Shown piece by piece: positions 29,683-41,249 of a stretch of DNA of 64,000 bases. Under the pieces are notes generated by a model. It saw only the letters and a program-made list of their open reading frames with translations, was not told the DNA's origin and ran no database searches. The translations under genes were made by a program, and so were the position numbers. Origin of the DNA: Agromyces soli. GTDB lineage: Bacteria; Actinomycetota; Actinomycetes; Actinomycetales; Microbacteriaceae. Each line of letters opens with the position of its first letter. Within the stretch, counting starts at the first letter, position 1. The DNA lies in assembly GCF_022811605.1 (NCBI RefSeq), contig NZ_CP094533.1, positions 3,286,001-3,350,000 of the forward strand. The letters are read 5' to 3'.

Positions 29683-30284
29683 GCGCGCCCCGCGCGCCCC
29701 TCACGGGCGAGCCGGACCGCGTCCCGCACGTACAGCAGACCGGACCAGACGGTGAGCACGAGCGCCGCCGCGATGAGCACCGCGTTCACCCACGCCATCC
29801 ACTCGCCCAGCAGCACGGGCAGCGGCGCGAGGGCGACCGAGATCGCGACCGCCTGCACGACGGTCTTGAGCTTGCCGCCCGAGGACGCCGGTACGACGTT
29901 GCCGCGGCCGAGCTCGACGAAGCGCCACACGGTGATGCCGACCTCGCGCAGCACGATCAGCCCGGTCACCCACCACGGCACCTCGGCGAGGATCGAGAGG
30001 CAGACGAGCGCTCCGCTCGTGAGCAGCTTGTCGGCGATGGGGTCGAGGATCTTGCCGAGGTCGGTGACGAGCCCGCGGCTGCGCGCGATGTGCCCGTCGA
30101 TGCCGTCGGTCGCGATCGCGACGACGAACAGCGCGGTCGCCGCCCAGCGCAGCGCGCCGCCCTCGCCGCCATCGGCCAGCAGCAGCCAGAAGAAGATCGG
30201 CGCGAGCAGGATGCGCACGATCGTGATCGCGTTCGGCAGGTTCCAGTTCGCCGATCGAGCACGCCCTTCGGCGGAGGAGGTCAT
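29679..30284 (-). CDS. pgsA: CDP-diacylglycerol-glycerol-3-phosphate 3-phosphatidyltransferase
   Basis: 201-residue membrane enzyme of phosphatidylglycerol synthesis with about five to six helices. The CDP-alcohol phosphotransferase motif D-G-x2-(G)-x2-A-R-x8-G-x3-D-x3-D is present as TDGIDGHIARSRG...LGKILDPIADK near residues 60-85. The N-terminus NLPNAITIVRILLAPIFF is typical. It precedes cinA in an ATGA overlap and follows ftsK by 18 bp. Confidence 0.94.
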   Translation of the reverse strand: MTSSAEGRARSANWNLPNAITIVRILLAPIFFWLLLADGGEGGALRWAATALFVVAIATDGIDGHIARSRGLVTDLGKILDPIADKLLTSGALVCLSILAEVPWWVTGLIVLREVGITVWRFVELGRGNVVPASSGGKLKTVVQAVAISVALAPLPVLLGEWMAWVNAVLIAAALVLTVWSGLLYVRDAVRLAREGRAGRA

Positions 30285-30302
30285 AGGGCCAAGGCTACCC
30301 GG

Positions 30303-33146
30303 TCAGTCGCGACCGGTGAGGCCCCAGGCATCCTCGTCGTCCTCCGCCTCGACCTCTTCGAGGCCCTCGGGGATGCGGCCGACCGGATCGTCGTAGCGGT
30401 CGTCCACCTGCGGCGCGGCCTGCGGCGGCGCAGCCGCGGCGGCGGGCGCGGCAGCCGGTGCCGCGGCGGGCGCCGGCCCCGACGGCTCGCCGCGGAGCTT
30501 GGCGAGCACGCCGGGCAGCTGCTCGGCGGTCACGAGCACGTCGCGCGCCTTCGAGCCCTCGGACGGACCGACGATCTCGCGGGACTCGAGGAGGTCCATG
30601 AGCCGCCCGGCCTTCGCGAAGCCGACGCGGAGCTTGCGCTGCAGCATCGAGGTCGAGCCGAACTGCGTCGACACCACCAGCTCGGCCGCCGCGAGCAGCA
30701 GCTCGAGGTCGTCGCCGATATCGGAGTCGATCTCCTTGCGCTCGACCGCGGCCTGCACGTCCTGACGGTAGTCGGGTCGCGCCTGCCGCGTGACGTGCGA
30801 GACGACGCGCTCGATCTCGGCCTCGCTCACCCACGCGCCCTGCACGCGGAGCGCCTTCGACGCCCCCATCGGCAGGAACAGGCCGTCGCCCTGACCGATG
30901 AGCTTGTCGGCGCCCGGCTGATCGAGGATGACGCGCGAGTCGGTGACGCTCGTCACCGCGAACGCGAGCCGCGACGGGACGTTCGCCTTGATGAGGCCGG
31001 TCACGACGTCGACCGAGGGGCGCTGGGTCGCCAGCACCAGGTGGATGCCCGAGGCGCGGGCGAGCTGCGTGATGCGGACGATCGAGTCCTCGACGTCGCG
31101 CGGGGCGACCATCATGAGGTCGGCGAGCTCGTCGACGACGACGAGGAGGTACGGGTACGGCTTCAGCACCCGCTCGCTGCCCGCCGGCAGCACGATCTCG
31201 TCGTTGACGACGGCCTTGTTGAAGTCGTCGATGTGGCGGAACCCGAACGACGCGAGGTCGTCGTACCGCATGTCCATCTCCTTGACGACCCACTGCAGCG
31301 CCTCGGCCGCTTTCTTCGGGTTCGTGATGATGGGCGTGATGAGGTGCGGGACGCCCGCGTAGGGGGCGAGCTCGACGCGCTTCGGGTCGATGAGCACCAT
31401 GCGCACGTCGCTCGGCTTCGCCCGCATCAGGAGGCTCGTGATCATGGAGTTCACGAAGCTCGACTTGCCCGAGCCGGTGGAGCCGGCGACGAGGAGGTGC
31501 GGCATCTTCGCGAGGTTCGCGACGACGTAGCCGCCGCCGACGTCCTTGCCGACGCCGATCGTCATCGGGTGCTTCGCGTTCGCCGCGGCCGGCGCCCGCA
31601 GCACGTCGCCGAGGGTCACGATCTCACGGTCGGCGTTCGGGATCTCGACGCCGATCGCGCTCTTGCCGGGGATCGGCGAGAGGATGCGCACCTCGTTCGA
31701 CGCGACCGCGTAGGACAGGTTCTTCGACAGCGCGGTGACCCGTTCGACCTTGACGCCGGGCCCGAGTTCGATCTCGTACTGGGTCACGGTCGGGCCGCGC
31801 GAGAAGCCGGTGACCTTCGCATCGACCGAGAACTGCTCGAGCACGCCCGTGATCGCGCGGACCACGTCGTCGTTGGCCTGGGACCGCGTCTTCGCCGGGG
31901 CACCCGCCGCGAGCGTCGAGGAGGCGGGCAGGTGGTAGGGGCGGTCGGGCTGCGGCTCGGCGGCCTCGTCGGGCACGAGCCCGGGCACCGCGTCGGCCCC
32001 AGGCTCGTCGTCGAGGCCGGGAAGCGGCTCCAGCACGGCGGTCGCGCCCGCGTCGTCGCCCCGGAGCCCCGTGCCGCCGTGCGGCACCTCGCCCGTGAAA
32101 CGAGCCACCGCGGACTCGGCGCGCTCGAGCTCGCCGATCACCTCGGCGTCGTAGCCGTCGCCCTCGATGGCCGACTCGAAGCTGCCGTCGGCCGAGCCGG
32201 GCCCGAACACCTCGGTCAGGCCGTCGACGCCGGGAGCCTCGAAGCTCGGGTCCTCTTCGCGGTTCGAGCTGTTGCGCCGCCACCAGGGGACGAGGCCGCT
32301 CGCACTCGATTCCTCGTCGTCGTCGAGTCCGTCGAGCTCGACCGGCTCGCTGCGCTCCTTCTTGCGGCGGCTCGGCTTCGCCTCGGGCGCCGCCTCGACG
32401 GGGTCGGCCTCCGGTGCGCCGAAGAGCCAGACGTAGAGCTCGCGGACGCGCGCGCCGATGCGGTTCGGCGGGGTCTTCGTCATGATGAGCAGGGCCAGCA
32501 TGAGCAGCAGGATCACGACGGCGGTCGCGCCGATCGGCGTGATCAGGAAGATCAGGGGCTGCGCGAGCGTCCAGCCGAGGACGCCGCCGGCCTTCGCGAG
32601 CGCCATGATGCCCTCGCTCGGATCGGGCTGCCCGCCGAAGATGTGGCAGAGCGCCGCCACGGTGACGAGGAGCAGCGCCAGGCCGATGCCGATGCGGGTG
32701 TTGTCGTGCACCGAGCTCGGGTGGCGGAACAGCCAGACCGCGAACAGCAGCATGATGATCGGCAGCGCGAAGGCGACCCGGCCGAACAGGGCGCCGAAGC
32801 TCCACGCATCGAGCGTCTGCGCCACGGGGTCGTTGATGAGGAACCACTCGATCACGGCGCCCGCGATGGCGAGGAGCACCAGGAAGAAGGGCAGCCCGTC
32901 GCGGCGCTCCTCTTTCTGCAGCGTCTCCGGACCCAGCGCGCGAGCGGCCCCGCCGGCCACGTGGGCGAGCCCCATCCACGCCCGCACGAGCAGGTTCGGA
33001 CCCTCGGGCTGCGCGGCCTTCGCCTGCGCGGCCTTGCTCTGCTTGGCCGTCGCGGCGGGCAGCTTCTTCGTCGGGGCAGTGCGCGCGGCGGCGCCGCGGG
33101 TCGAGGTACCCGAGGCACGGCCCGTCGACTTCGTGCTCGTTGCCAT
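30303..33146 (-). CDS. ftsK: DNA translocase FtsK/SpoIIIE
   Basis: 947 residues. Basic Ala/Lys-rich N-terminus, four transmembrane helices within about 90-235, a low-complexity linker to about 410, then alpha/beta motor domains with Walker A GSTGSGKS near 554-561 and Walker [11 protein letters not shown]. The gamma winged helix ([23 protein letters not shown]) near the end reads KOPS-like sequences. A Pro/Ala-rich tail ([10 protein letters not shown]) follows. It moves chromosome ends through the septum. Start ATG 33146; an in-frame ATG 30 bases upstream is less likely. TAGCCT seven bases before ATG 33146 suggests a leaderless promoter. Confidence 0.96.
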   Translation of the reverse strand: MATSTKSTGRASGTSTRGAAARTAPTKKLPAATAKQSKAAQAKAAQPEGPNLLVRAWMGLAHVAGGAARALGPETLQKEERRDGLPFFLVLLAIAGAVIEWFLINDPVAQTLDAWSFGALFGRVAFALPIIMLLFAVWLFRHPSSVHDNTRIGIGLALLLVTVAALCHIFGGQPDPSEGIMALAKAGGVLGWTLAQPLIFLITPIGATAVVILLLMLALLIMTKTPPNRIGARVRELYVWLFGAPEADPVEAAPEAKPSRRKKERSEPVELDGLDDDEESSASGLVPWWRRNSSNREEDPSFEAPGVDGLTEVFGPGSADGSFESAIEGDGYDAEVIGELERAESAVARFTGEVPHGGTGLRGDDAGATAVLEPLPGLDDEPGADAVPGLVPDEAAEPQPDRPYHLPASSTLAAGAPAKTRSQANDDVVRAITGVLEQFSVDAKVTGFSRGPTVTQYEIELGPGVKVERVTALSKNLSYAVASNEVRILSPIPGKSAIGVEIPNADREIVTLGDVLRAPAAANAKHPMTIGVGKDVGGGYVVANLAKMPHLLVAGSTGSGKSSFVNSMITSLLMRAKPSDVRMVLIDPKRVELAPYAGVPHLITPIITNPKKAAEALQWVVKEMDMRYDDLASFGFRHIDDFNKAVVNDEIVLPAGSERVLKPYPYLLVVVDELADLMMVAPRDVEDSIVRITQLARASGIHLVLATQRPSVDVVTGLIKANVPSRLAFAVTSVTDSRVILDQPGADKLIGQGDGLFLPMGASKALRVQGAWVSEAEIERVVSHVTRQARPDYRQDVQAAVERKEIDSDIGDDLELLLAAAELVVSTQFGSTSMLQRKLRVGFAKAGRLMDLLESREIVGPSEGSKARDVLVTAEQLPGVLAKLRGEPSGPAPAAAPAAAPAAAAAPPQAAPQVDDRYDDPVGRIPEGLEEVEAEDDEDAWGLTGRD

Positions 33147-33221
33147 GCCCACCAGGCTACGGCCGCCCGCCGTCACCGGCCGGCAGCTGCGCGGGAATGT
33201 TCCGGATCCGCGTGCGCACGC

Positions 33222-34459
33222 TCAGAACCGGATCGCGTCGATGACCCGCACGCGGATGGCCGCGAAGGCCGGCAGGAGGCCGGCGAGCGCTCCGACGAGC
33301 ACTGCGGAGCCGAGCCCGATCACCGCGGCCTCGATCGGGAAGCCGGGGAGGTCTTCGAGCTCCCCGCCGCCGAGCAGCATGCTCATCAGCGGGCTGCGCA
33401 CGATCAGGATCGCGACGCCGACGCCGACGACGCCGGCCACGAAGGTGCCGACCACGCTCTCCATCATCACGGCGAAGAACACTCGGCCGGCGGTCGCGCC
33501 GAAGGTGCGCCGGATGCCGATCTCGCGGATGCGGGTGCGCACCGTCACGAGGGCGATGTTCACGAGCCCGAGCGCGCCGAGCAGAAGGATGATCACCGCG
33601 ACCCCGATGACGAGCAGCTTGACGAAGAGCAGCGGGTCCTCGCCGAAGGCGGCGTAGTCGGTGCGGAACCCGTCGACCTGGACCCCGTCGCCGAGCGCGG
33701 CCGCGAAGTCGCGGCGGATCGCCTCGATGATCGGGTCGGCCTGGTTCTGGTCGATCCACGCCTCGAAGCTCGGCAGCAGGCTGCCCATCATCGACGAGCC
33801 CGTTCCGCCCGGCACCGGCAACGACGCGTATGCGTCGGCGAGGATGAACGCGCTCGGCTCGGTGTCCCACTCGCCGTTGCGCGGCGTGACCCCGACGACG
33901 ACCGCAGTGCGGCCGCCCTCGCCGAGGAGTTCCACCGTCGGGTGCGTCGCGAGCGGCGGTCGCCCGAGCCGGTCCCAGAAGGCTTCGCTGATCACGACGG
34001 CGGGGGCGAGCCGTTCCGCGTCGGTCTCGTCGAACCAGGCGCCCTCGCTCACGCGCACCCGGTGGATGATGCCGTACGCCGGATCGACGGCCTGCACGGG
34101 GACGGTCACGGCGCCGTCGGTGAACTGCACGAGCATCTCGCCGTAGCTGAGCCGCGTGCCGTACGCGACGCCGTAGCGTTCGAGGACCTCGTTCCAGGCC
34201 GTGCCGACCTGCACCGGATCGGGCGGCGTCGCCGCATTGACGTTGAAGGTCGCCGTCGCGGCGCGACCGCCCCCGCGCTCGGAGGACTCGCGGACGCCCT
34301 GCTCGGCGACCGCGCCGGCCCCGACGACGGTCGCCAGGGCGCACACGGCCACCGCGACGCCCACGAGCGACAGCAGCACGCGCCCCCGGTGGATGCGCAG
34401 CTCCTCCATCGCCTCGACGACGGCGCTGACGAAGCCCGTGCCGAGCCGCGCGAGCGCGT

Positions 34460-34463
<4 letters not shown>
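33222..34463 (-). CDS. MacB/FtsX-type ABC transporter permease
   Basis: 413 residues with the MacB topology: one N-terminal helix (LLSLVGVAVAVCALATVVGAG), a periplasmic-type core domain about 50-275, and three C-terminal helices with the FtsX signature (IREIGIRRTFGATAGRVFFAVMMESVV). It belongs with the adaptor and ATPase genes upstream, overlapping the ATPase stop. Such Gram-positive MacAB-like systems export peptides, antibiotics or lipoproteins mechanically rather than transport across the membrane. The substrate is unknown. Confidence 0.9.
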
Positions 34464-35166
<703 letters not shown>

Positions 35167-35170
<4 letters not shown>

Positions 35171-36204
35171 CCGAGGCACACCTGGCTGCCGTCGGGCAGG
35201 AGCTCGCAGCCCTCCATGCCCGGCACGACGGCCGGAGCACCCGGGACGAACTCGAGGATCGTGTCGCCCTCGGCGAGGCCCTCGGCGACCGCCACCTGGC
35301 TGCCGTCGCTGAGACCGAGCTTCACGTTCTGCTCGGTCTGCGCGCCCTCGGCGTCGACGAGCCACACGACGCCGGTCTCCGCCCCGCCCTTCACGGCGGT
35401 CGTGGGGATGATGAGCACGTTCTCGGCCGAGCCGGCCTGGATCGTCACCTCGGCGGCGAGGCCCGGGAAGACGCGCACGTCGCCGGGGACCGCGCAGCGC
35501 ACCGTCGCCGCCGTCGCGGTGCCCTCGCCCTGACCGCCGCTCTCCTCGCCGCCGTCGCCGCCGCCGGTCTGCGGCGTGCCGATGGTGAGGCCGGTGCAGA
35601 CGAACGGCGCAGGGCCGCCGGTGATCGCCACCGTCGCCTCGCTCGGCTGCTGCGTGAGCCGGTACTGCTGCTCCGGGCTCAGCGTCGCCGTCACGTTGAA
35701 GGACGGCGGGGCGACCTTGCCCGCCGCGGCCCCGGTCGTGACGGGCTGGCCCTCGATGACGTCGAGCGAGCTGAGCACGCCGTTCGCCGGCGCGAAGACC
35801 TTCTCGAAGTGGAACGTCGGTTCCGCGGGCACCTGCATCGGCTGCCCGTCGGGCCCCGGCTCCTCGACCATCGCGGGCGGGTCCTCGACCTTGATGTCGA
35901 AGATCTTGTCGCCCTTGGTCACGGTGCTGCCCGCGCCGATGAAGATCTCGTCGACCGTGCCTGTGCCGGTGGCCTTGACGGTGACGGCGGCGTCGGCGTT
36001 CACCGTGCCGCTCAGCACGAGATCGTTCGTGATTGTGCCGGTCGAGACGACGACCTGGGGCTGGGTGAGGCTGCCGCCCGGCTGCAGCGCCGCGTCATCC
36101 TCCGCCCGGTCCGGGAAGAAGGCCAGCTTCACGAGCGCCACTGCGACGACCGCGACGAGCACCACCCGGATGATCGGAAAGATCCACTTGCGCCAGACGC
36201 CCAC
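35167..36204 (-). CDS. HlyD/MacA-like efflux adaptor protein
   Basis: 345 residues from GTG 36204, which follows GGGG. One N-terminal membrane helix (IIRVVLVAVVAVALVKLAFF) is followed by the membrane-fusion fold: beta-barrel/lipoyl segments with VSTGTITNDLVLSGTV, GTGTVDEIFIGAGSTV, and a C-terminal half with AVPGDVRVFPGLAAEVTIQ. The acidic Gly-rich loop at about 215-225 is low complexity. Four cysteines occur, in the FVCTGL, VRCAV, GCELL and QVCLG segments; they could pair outside the membrane. It is first in the adaptor-ATPase-permease operon. A -10-like TAAGGT lies at about 36249. Confidence 0.85.
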
Positions 36205-36375
36205 GACACCCCAATCCTTCGGCCCGTCCCCCGGGCACTGGACCACCTTATGGGGTGAATCGGCTCCGCTTCGTACCTCTCGGGGATGAATCCGGGAAAA
36301 CCCCGAGCGGGTGTCGCGATCCCGCCACCGCGCTGTCGCGGAGGCGCCGCCCGCACTGCCGGGCTCGCCGAAACG

Positions 36376-36414
36376 GCTCGCACCGCCCGGGCCGGAGCCA
36401 CGGGCGGTGCGAGC
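36376..36414 (-). terminator. Terminator after RNase J
   Basis: GCTCGCACCGCCCG (36376-36389) pairs perfectly over 14 bp with CGGGCGGTGCGAGC (36401-36414) across an 11-base loop, 20 bases past the rnj stop. Confidence 0.75.
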
Positions 36415-36433
36415 GGAGCGGGACGGCGGCGGG

Positions 36434-38107
36434 CTACGCCTCGATCACGAGCGGCACGAGCATCGGGCGCCGGCGCAGCCGCCGGTTCACCCAGGTGCCG
36501 AGCGTGCGGCGCACGATCTGCTGCAGCCCGTACGCATCGCGCACGCCGTTCTGCGCGGCATCCGCGAGGGCGCCGACGATCTTCGGCTTCACGTCCTCGA
36601 AGACCGCGTCGTCCTCGGCGAAGCCGCGGGCGTGGATCTCCGGCCCGGAGATGACCCGTCCGGTCGCGGCGTCGACGACGACGATGACCGAGATGAAGCC
36701 CTCCTCGCCGAGGATGCGGCGGTCCTTGAGGTCGGCGTCGGTGATCTCGCCCACCGTGGAGCCGTCGACGTAGACGAAGCCGAGATCGAGCTGGCCCGCG
36801 ACGCGCACCTCGCCGTCCTTCAGGTCGAAGACGGTGCCGTTCTCGCCGATGAAGGTGTTGCGCTCCGGGATGCCCGTGTCGCGCGCGAGCTTCGCGTTCG
36901 CGACGAGGTGCCGGTACTCGCCGTGGATCGGCAGCACGTTGCGCGGCTTCAGGATGTTGTAGCAGTACAGCAGCTCGCCGGCCGCGGCGTGGCCCGAGAC
37001 GTGGACCCGGGCGTTGCCCTTGTGCACGACGTTCGCGCCGAGCTTCGTGAGCCCGTCGATGACGCGGTAGACGGCGTTCTCGTTGCCGGGGATGAGGCTC
37101 GAGGCGAGGATGACGGTGTCGCCCTGCTCGATCTCGATCTGGTGGTCGCGGTTCGCCATGCGGCTGAGCACGGCCATCGGCTCGCCCTGCGAGCCGGTCG
37201 ACATGTAGACGATCCGCTCGTCGGGGATGTCGCCGGCCTTCTTGTAGTCGACGAGCACGCCGTCCGGCACCTTCAGGTAGCCGAGCTCGGCGGCGATGGT
37301 CATGTTGCGCACCATGCTGCGGCCGAGGAGCGCGACCCGGCGGCCGTTCGCGTGCGCCGCGTCGAGCACCTGCTGCACACGGTGCACGTGGCTCGAGAAG
37401 CTCGCCACGACGACCTTCTTCGTGGCCCGCGAGATCACCTGGTCGAGGACCGGGCCGATCTCGCGCTCGAGCGGCGTGAAGCCCGGGACATCCGCGTTCG
37501 TCGAGTCGACCATGAACAGGTCGATGCCCTCCTCGCCGAGGCGAGCGAAGTCGCGCAGATCGGTGAGGCGGCCGTCGAGCGGCAGCTGGTCCATCTTGAA
37601 GTCGCCGGTGGCCAGCACGCTGCCCGCCCGGGTCTTGATCGCGACGGCGAGCGCGTCGGGGATCGAGTGGTTCACCGCGACGAACTCGAGGTCGAAGGGG
37701 CCGAGCGTCTCGCGCTGCCCCTCGCGCACGGTGAGGCTGTACGGCTGGATGCGGTGCTCCTTGAGCTTCGCCTCGACGAGCGCGAGGGTCAGCGTCGAGC
37801 CGATCAGCGGGATGTCCGCGCGGCGCTTCAGGAGGTAGGGCACGGCGCCGATGTGGTCCTCGTGGCCGTGCGTCAGCACGACCCCGACGATGTCGCCGAG
37901 GCGGTCCTCGAGGAAGCCGAAATCGGGCAGGATGAGGTCGACGCCGGGCTGGTGCTCCTCCGGGAAGAGCACGCCGCAGTCGACGATCAGGATCTTGCCG
38001 TCGATCTCGAAGCTCGTCATGTTGCGGCCGACCTCGCCGAGGCCGCCGATCGGGATCACGCGGAGCGTGCCCGCCTCGAGCGTGGCGGGTGCAAAGACGT
38101 CGGGCAT
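36434..38107 (-). CDS. rnj: Ribonuclease J
   Basis: 557-residue metallo-beta-lactamase/beta-CASP ribonuclease with 5'-3' exo- and endonuclease activity in mRNA turnover and rRNA maturation. The zinc motif HGHEDH is at 80-85, the beta-CASP region lies in the middle (SFSSHVHRVQQVLDAA, STGSQGEPMAVLSRMA) and the C-terminal domain follows VSGHAAAGEL. It follows dapA by 72 bp, the standard actinobacterial arrangement. The product may form a degradosome-like partnership with PNPase, whose gene is also in the window. Confidence 0.97.
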   Translation of the reverse strand: MPDVFAPATLEAGTLRVIPIGGLGEVGRNMTSFEIDGKILIVDCGVLFPEEHQPGVDLILPDFGFLEDRLGDIVGVVLTHGHEDHIGAVPYLLKRRADIPLIGSTLTLALVEAKLKEHRIQPYSLTVREGQRETLGPFDLEFVAVNHSIPDALAVAIKTRAGSVLATGDFKMDQLPLDGRLTDLRDFARLGEEGIDLFMVDSTNADVPGFTPLEREIGPVLDQVISRATKKVVVASFSSHVHRVQQVLDAAHANGRRVALLGRSMVRNMTIAAELGYLKVPDGVLVDYKKAGDIPDERIVYMSTGSQGEPMAVLSRMANRDHQIEIEQGDTVILASSLIPGNENAVYRVIDGLTKLGANVVHKGNARVHVSGHAAAGELLYCYNILKPRNVLPIHGEYRHLVANAKLARDTGIPERNTFIGENGTVFDLKDGEVRVAGQLDLGFVYVDGSTVGEITDADLKDRRILGEEGFISVIVVVDAATGRVISGPEIHARGFAEDDAVFEDVKPKIVGALADAAQNGVRDAYGLQQIVRRTLGTWVNRRLRRRPMLVPLVIEA

Positions 38108-38179
38108 AGGCCCTCCTTCGTGTTGATGTTCAGTTGACGGTGCGGGCCGCGCGGCCCAGCGGATGTCTCGGTGCGCCGT

Positions 38180-39154
38180 TCAGCGCGTGGTGCCCGCGAT
38201 CTTCGGCAGGGCGCCGCCGGCGGCGGCGTTGCGATCGGGGCGGAAGTTGTGGAAGTCGGCGCCGGGCACGCCCTGGACGAGCGCGATCTCGTCCTCGATG
38301 AGGGCGGCCTCCCACTCCTCGGGCCCGACGAGCGGCAGGCGCACGCGCGGGCTGCCGATGCGGCCGAGGCCGTGCAGGATGTACTTGGCCGCCACGGTGC
38401 CCGGCACGTGCGTCATCGTCGCACGAACGAGCGGCTCGAGGCGCTGGTGCTCGGCCGTCGCCGCGGCGAGGTCGCCCCGGTTCACGGCGTCGACGATGGC
38501 CCGGTAGGGCGCCGGCGCGATGTTCGCGGTGACGCCGATGAGGCCGGTCGCCCCGATCGCGAGGTGCGGGAGCACATTCGCGTCGTCGCCGGAGAAGTAC
38601 ATGAGATCGGTCTGGTTCAGCACCCGGCTGACCTCGCTGAAGTCGCCCTTCGCGTCCTTCACGGCGAGGATGTTCGGGTGCTTCGCGAGCCGCAGGATCG
38701 TCTCGTAGGTGATCGGCACGCCCGTGCGACCGGGGATGTCGTAGAGGATGACCGGAAGGTCGGTGGCGTCGGCGACCATGCGGAAGTGCGTGAGGATGCC
38801 GGCCTGGGTCGGCTTGTTGTAGTACGGCGTGACGATCATGATGCCGTCGGCGCCGGCCTTCTCGCTGTGCTGGTACAGCTCGATGGCGTGCGCGGTCTCG
38901 TTCGAGCCGCCGCCGGTGATGATCTTCGCGCGGCCCGCCGCGACGTCCTTGCCGACCTCGACGAGCCGCAGCTTCTCGGGGTCGGTCAGCGTCGAGGTCT
39001 CGCCCGTGGTGCCCGTGACGACGATGCCGTCGGCACCGTTCGAGATGACGTCGTCGATGTGCTTCTCGACCCCGGGCCAATCGACTTCGCCGTCCGCCGT
39101 CATCGGCGTGACGAGCGCGACGAGCACTTGTCCGAAGGGGTTTTCCTGAGTCAC
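38180..39154 (-). CDS. dapA: 4-hydroxy-tetrahydrodipicolinate synthase
   Basis: 324 residues, aldolase-type barrel joining pyruvate and aspartate semialdehyde in the lysine/DAP route. Schiff-base lysine K166 in ILAVKDAKGD, Y138 in ILYDIPGRT, and GTTGET at 48-53. The start is GTG 39154 with GGAGGG just before it; upstream in-frame codons encode an Arg-rich non-family stretch. dapB and dapF lie elsewhere in the window. The last 15 residues (AAAGGALPKIAGTTR) are a variable tail. Confidence 0.96.
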   Translation of the reverse strand: MTQENPFGQVLVALVTPMTADGEVDWPGVEKHIDDVISNGADGIVVTGTTGETSTLTDPEKLRLVEVGKDVAAGRAKIITGGGSNETAHAIELYQHSEKAGADGIMIVTPYYNKPTQAGILTHFRMVADATDLPVILYDIPGRTGVPITYETILRLAKHPNILAVKDAKGDFSEVSRVLNQTDLMYFSGDDANVLPHLAIGATGLIGVTANIAPAPYRAIVDAVNRGDLAAATAEHQRLEPLVRATMTHVPGTVAAKYILHGLGRIGSPRVRLPLVGPEEWEAALIEDEIALVQGVPGADFHNFRPDRNAAAGGALPKIAGTTR

Positions 39155-39286
39155 GCCCTCCAGGCTATCGGTTCCGCGCGCCGCGCGACGTTCCGTTGCG
39201 CTTCGCGGCCGTCGCCGCCGATCCGTTGCGGGGCGCACGGGCGGGCCTGGGGGCACGGGCGGAGCTGGGCGCGCAGCCGGGCGGGC

Positions 39287-39868
39287 TCAGCGCTCGAAGG
39301 CGAGGAAGCGGTAGCGGATGCCGGAGCGGGAGGAGTGCCAGCCCGCCTCGGATCCGTTCCCCGCTTCGTCGGGCTCGACGGCCGTGAGCCGCCACTCGGC
39401 GCCGTGCTCGGGAGCGAAGGCGTCGCCCGCGACCTCGAGGTCGAGCTCGGTGACCTCCAGTCGATCGGCGCGCGGCAGCGCCTGCCGGAAGAGCTCACCG
39501 CCGCCGATGACCCAGACGCGGACGGCCTCGGCCGAGGCATCCGCGTCGGCCGCCGTGCCCTCCGCGGCGAGCGCGAGCGCCTCGTCGAGCGAGCCGGCCC
39601 GCTGCGCGCCGTCGGCCGACCACTCGGCCTGCCGCGTCACGACGACGTTCGCCCGGCCGGGCAGCGGCCGGAAGCGCTCGGGCAGCGAGTCCCAGGTCTT
39701 GCGCCCCATGACGACCGGCGCGCCGAGCGTCACCGCCTTGAAGTGCGCCAGGTCCTCCGGCACGTGCCAGGGCATGCCGCCGCCGGCGCCGATCACGCCG
39801 CCGTGGGCCTCGGCCCAGACGAGCCCGATGCGCACACCGGCCGCCGACGCGGCGGAGGCGTCGCTCAT
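39287..39868 (-). CDS. folA: Dihydrofolate reductase
   Basis: 193 residues. NADPH-dependent regeneration of tetrahydrofolate from the dihydrofolate made by ThyA, with which it overlaps (ATGA). Family segments: [31 protein letters not shown] near the N-terminus, [13 protein letters not shown], and [15 protein letters not shown] roughly 15-residue Ala/Asp/Glu-rich loop ([15 protein letters not shown]) makes it longer than the usual 160 residues. The dihydrofolate-binding acidic residue is the D of HVPEDLAHF. Confidence 0.95.
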   Translation of the reverse strand: MSDASAASAAGVRIGLVWAEAHGGVIGAGGGMPWHVPEDLAHFKAVTLGAPVVMGRKTWDSLPERFRPLPGRANVVVTRQAEWSADGAQRAGSLDEALALAAEGTAADADASAEAVRVWVIGGGELFRQALPRADRLEVTELDLEVAGDAFAPEHGAEWRLTAVEPDEAGNGSEAGWHSSRSGIRYRFLAFER

Positions 39869-40674
39869 ACCGCGACCGCGCCGCGGATGGCCGGGTGGTG
39901 CTCGTAGCCCTCGACCACGAAGTCGTCGTACTCGTAGTCGAGGATCGACTCGGGCGTGCGCGCGAAGCGCAGCGTCGGAGCGGGGTACGGCTCGCGTTCG
40001 AGCTGGGTGCGCACCTGCTCGAGGTGGTTGTCGTAGATGTGGCAGTCGCCGCCCGTCCAGACGAAGTCGCCGGGCTCGAGCCCCGTCTGCTGGGCGACCA
40101 TGAGCGTGAGCAGGGCGTAGGACGCGATGTTGAACGGCACGCCGAGGAAGAGGTCGGCGCTGCGCTGGTACAGCTGGCACGACAGCTTGCCGTCGGCGAC
40201 GTAGAACTGGAACATCGCGTGGCACGGCGCGAGCGCCATGTCGGGGATGTCGGCCGGGTTCCATGCTGAGACGATGAGCCGGCGCGAGTCGGGCGTCTGG
40301 CGGATCTGTTCGATCACCTGGGCGATCTGGTCGATGTGCTCGCCGCCGGGCGTCGGCCAGGAGCGCCACTGCACGCCGTAGACGGGACCGAGCTCGCCCT
40401 CGGCGTCGGCCCATTCGTCCCAGATGGTGACGCCGTGCTCCTGCAGCCAGCGCACGTTCGAGTCGCCGCGGAGGAACCAGAGCAGCTCGTACGCGATCGA
40501 CTTGAAGTGCACGCGCTTCGTGGTGATCAGCGGGAATCCCTGCGCGAGGTCGAAGCGGATCTGCCGGCCGAACACGCTGGTCGTGCCCGTGCCGGTGCGA
40601 TCGGATTTGTGCGTGCCGTGCTCGAGCGCGTCGCGGAGCAGGTCTTCGTACGGGGTCGGGATCGCGGCTGCCAC
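39865..40674 (-). CDS. thyA: Thymidylate synthase ThyA
   Basis: 269 residues. Methylates dUMP to dTMP with methylene-THF, producing dihydrofolate that FolA recycles. Catalytic cysteine C151 in [16 protein letters not shown] near 26-31, DRTG phosphate contact and CHIYDNH are present. GTG start at 40674. This is the classical ThyA-FolA pair at the locus where many other actinobacteria carry the flavin-dependent ThyX before dapA. Confidence 0.97.
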   Translation of the reverse strand: MAAAIPTPYEDLLRDALEHGTHKSDRTGTGTTSVFGRQIRFDLAQGFPLITTKRVHFKSIAYELLWFLRGDSNVRWLQEHGVTIWDEWADAEGELGPVYGVQWRSWPTPGGEHIDQIAQVIEQIRQTPDSRRLIVSAWNPADIPDMALAPCHAMFQFYVADGKLSCQLYQRSADLFLGVPFNIASYALLTLMVAQQTGLEPGDFVWTGGDCHIYDNHLEQVRTQLEREPYPAPTLRFARTPESILDYEYDDFVVEGYEHHPAIRGAVAV

Positions 40675-40796
40675 CCCTCGATGCTAGCCCCGGAACCGGG
40701 GGTCGCGGGCGTGCCGCGCTGAGCCGCCGGACGTCACGCTGCGTCACCCGGCGCAACATGCTCGCGGGCCGGTTCCTGCGCGCCTAGCATCGCCGC

Positions 40797-41249
40797 ATGA
40801 ACTGGACCGCGGCGCTCCTCGTGGCCCTCGCGCTGCTCGGCGCGGCGACGGCGCTCGGCTTCGTGCTGCGCGCCCGCAGCGGCCGGGTGGTCGTCGCCTC
40901 CGGCGGCACGGATGCCTCGACGGCGGCCGCTGCGCTCGGCGTGGAGGCCGCCGCCTTCGGCGAGCGGGCGACCCTCGTGCAGTTCTCCACCGCGCTCTGC
41001 AGCCGCTGCCCCGGCACCGCCAGGCAGCTCGGGGCCCTCGCCGCGGAGACCGAGGGCGTGCGGCACCTCGAGATCGATCTCACCGACGAACCGGAGCTCG
41101 CGGCGCGCTTCGCCGTGCTGCAGACGCCGACCACGCTCGTGTACGACGGCGCCGGCCGGCAGCGCGCCCGCATCGGCGGGCCGCCTCGCATCGAGGAGCT
41201 CGCCCGGCTGCTCGACTCGCTCACCAGGAGGACCCGTGTCCAGCACTGA
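40797..41249 (+). CDS. Membrane-anchored thioredoxin-like protein
   Basis: 150 residues: one N-terminal membrane helix (AALLVALALLGAATALGFVL) and a thioredoxin domain with active site C68-S-R-C71 in STALCSRCPGTAR and the cis-proline segment in LQTPTTLVYDG. The orientation of the thioredoxin domain (cytoplasmic or external) cannot be settled, because the helix lacks a clear cleavage site. It overlaps the DUF4395 gene by 14 bases. It probably exchanges electrons with that protein. Confidence 0.88.
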   Translation: MNWTAALLVALALLGAATALGFVLRARSGRVVVASGGTDASTAAAALGVEAAAFGERATLVQFSTALCSRCPGTARQLGALAAETEGVRHLEIDLTDEPELAARFAVLQTPTTLVYDGAGRQRARIGGPPRIEELARLLDSLTRRTRVQH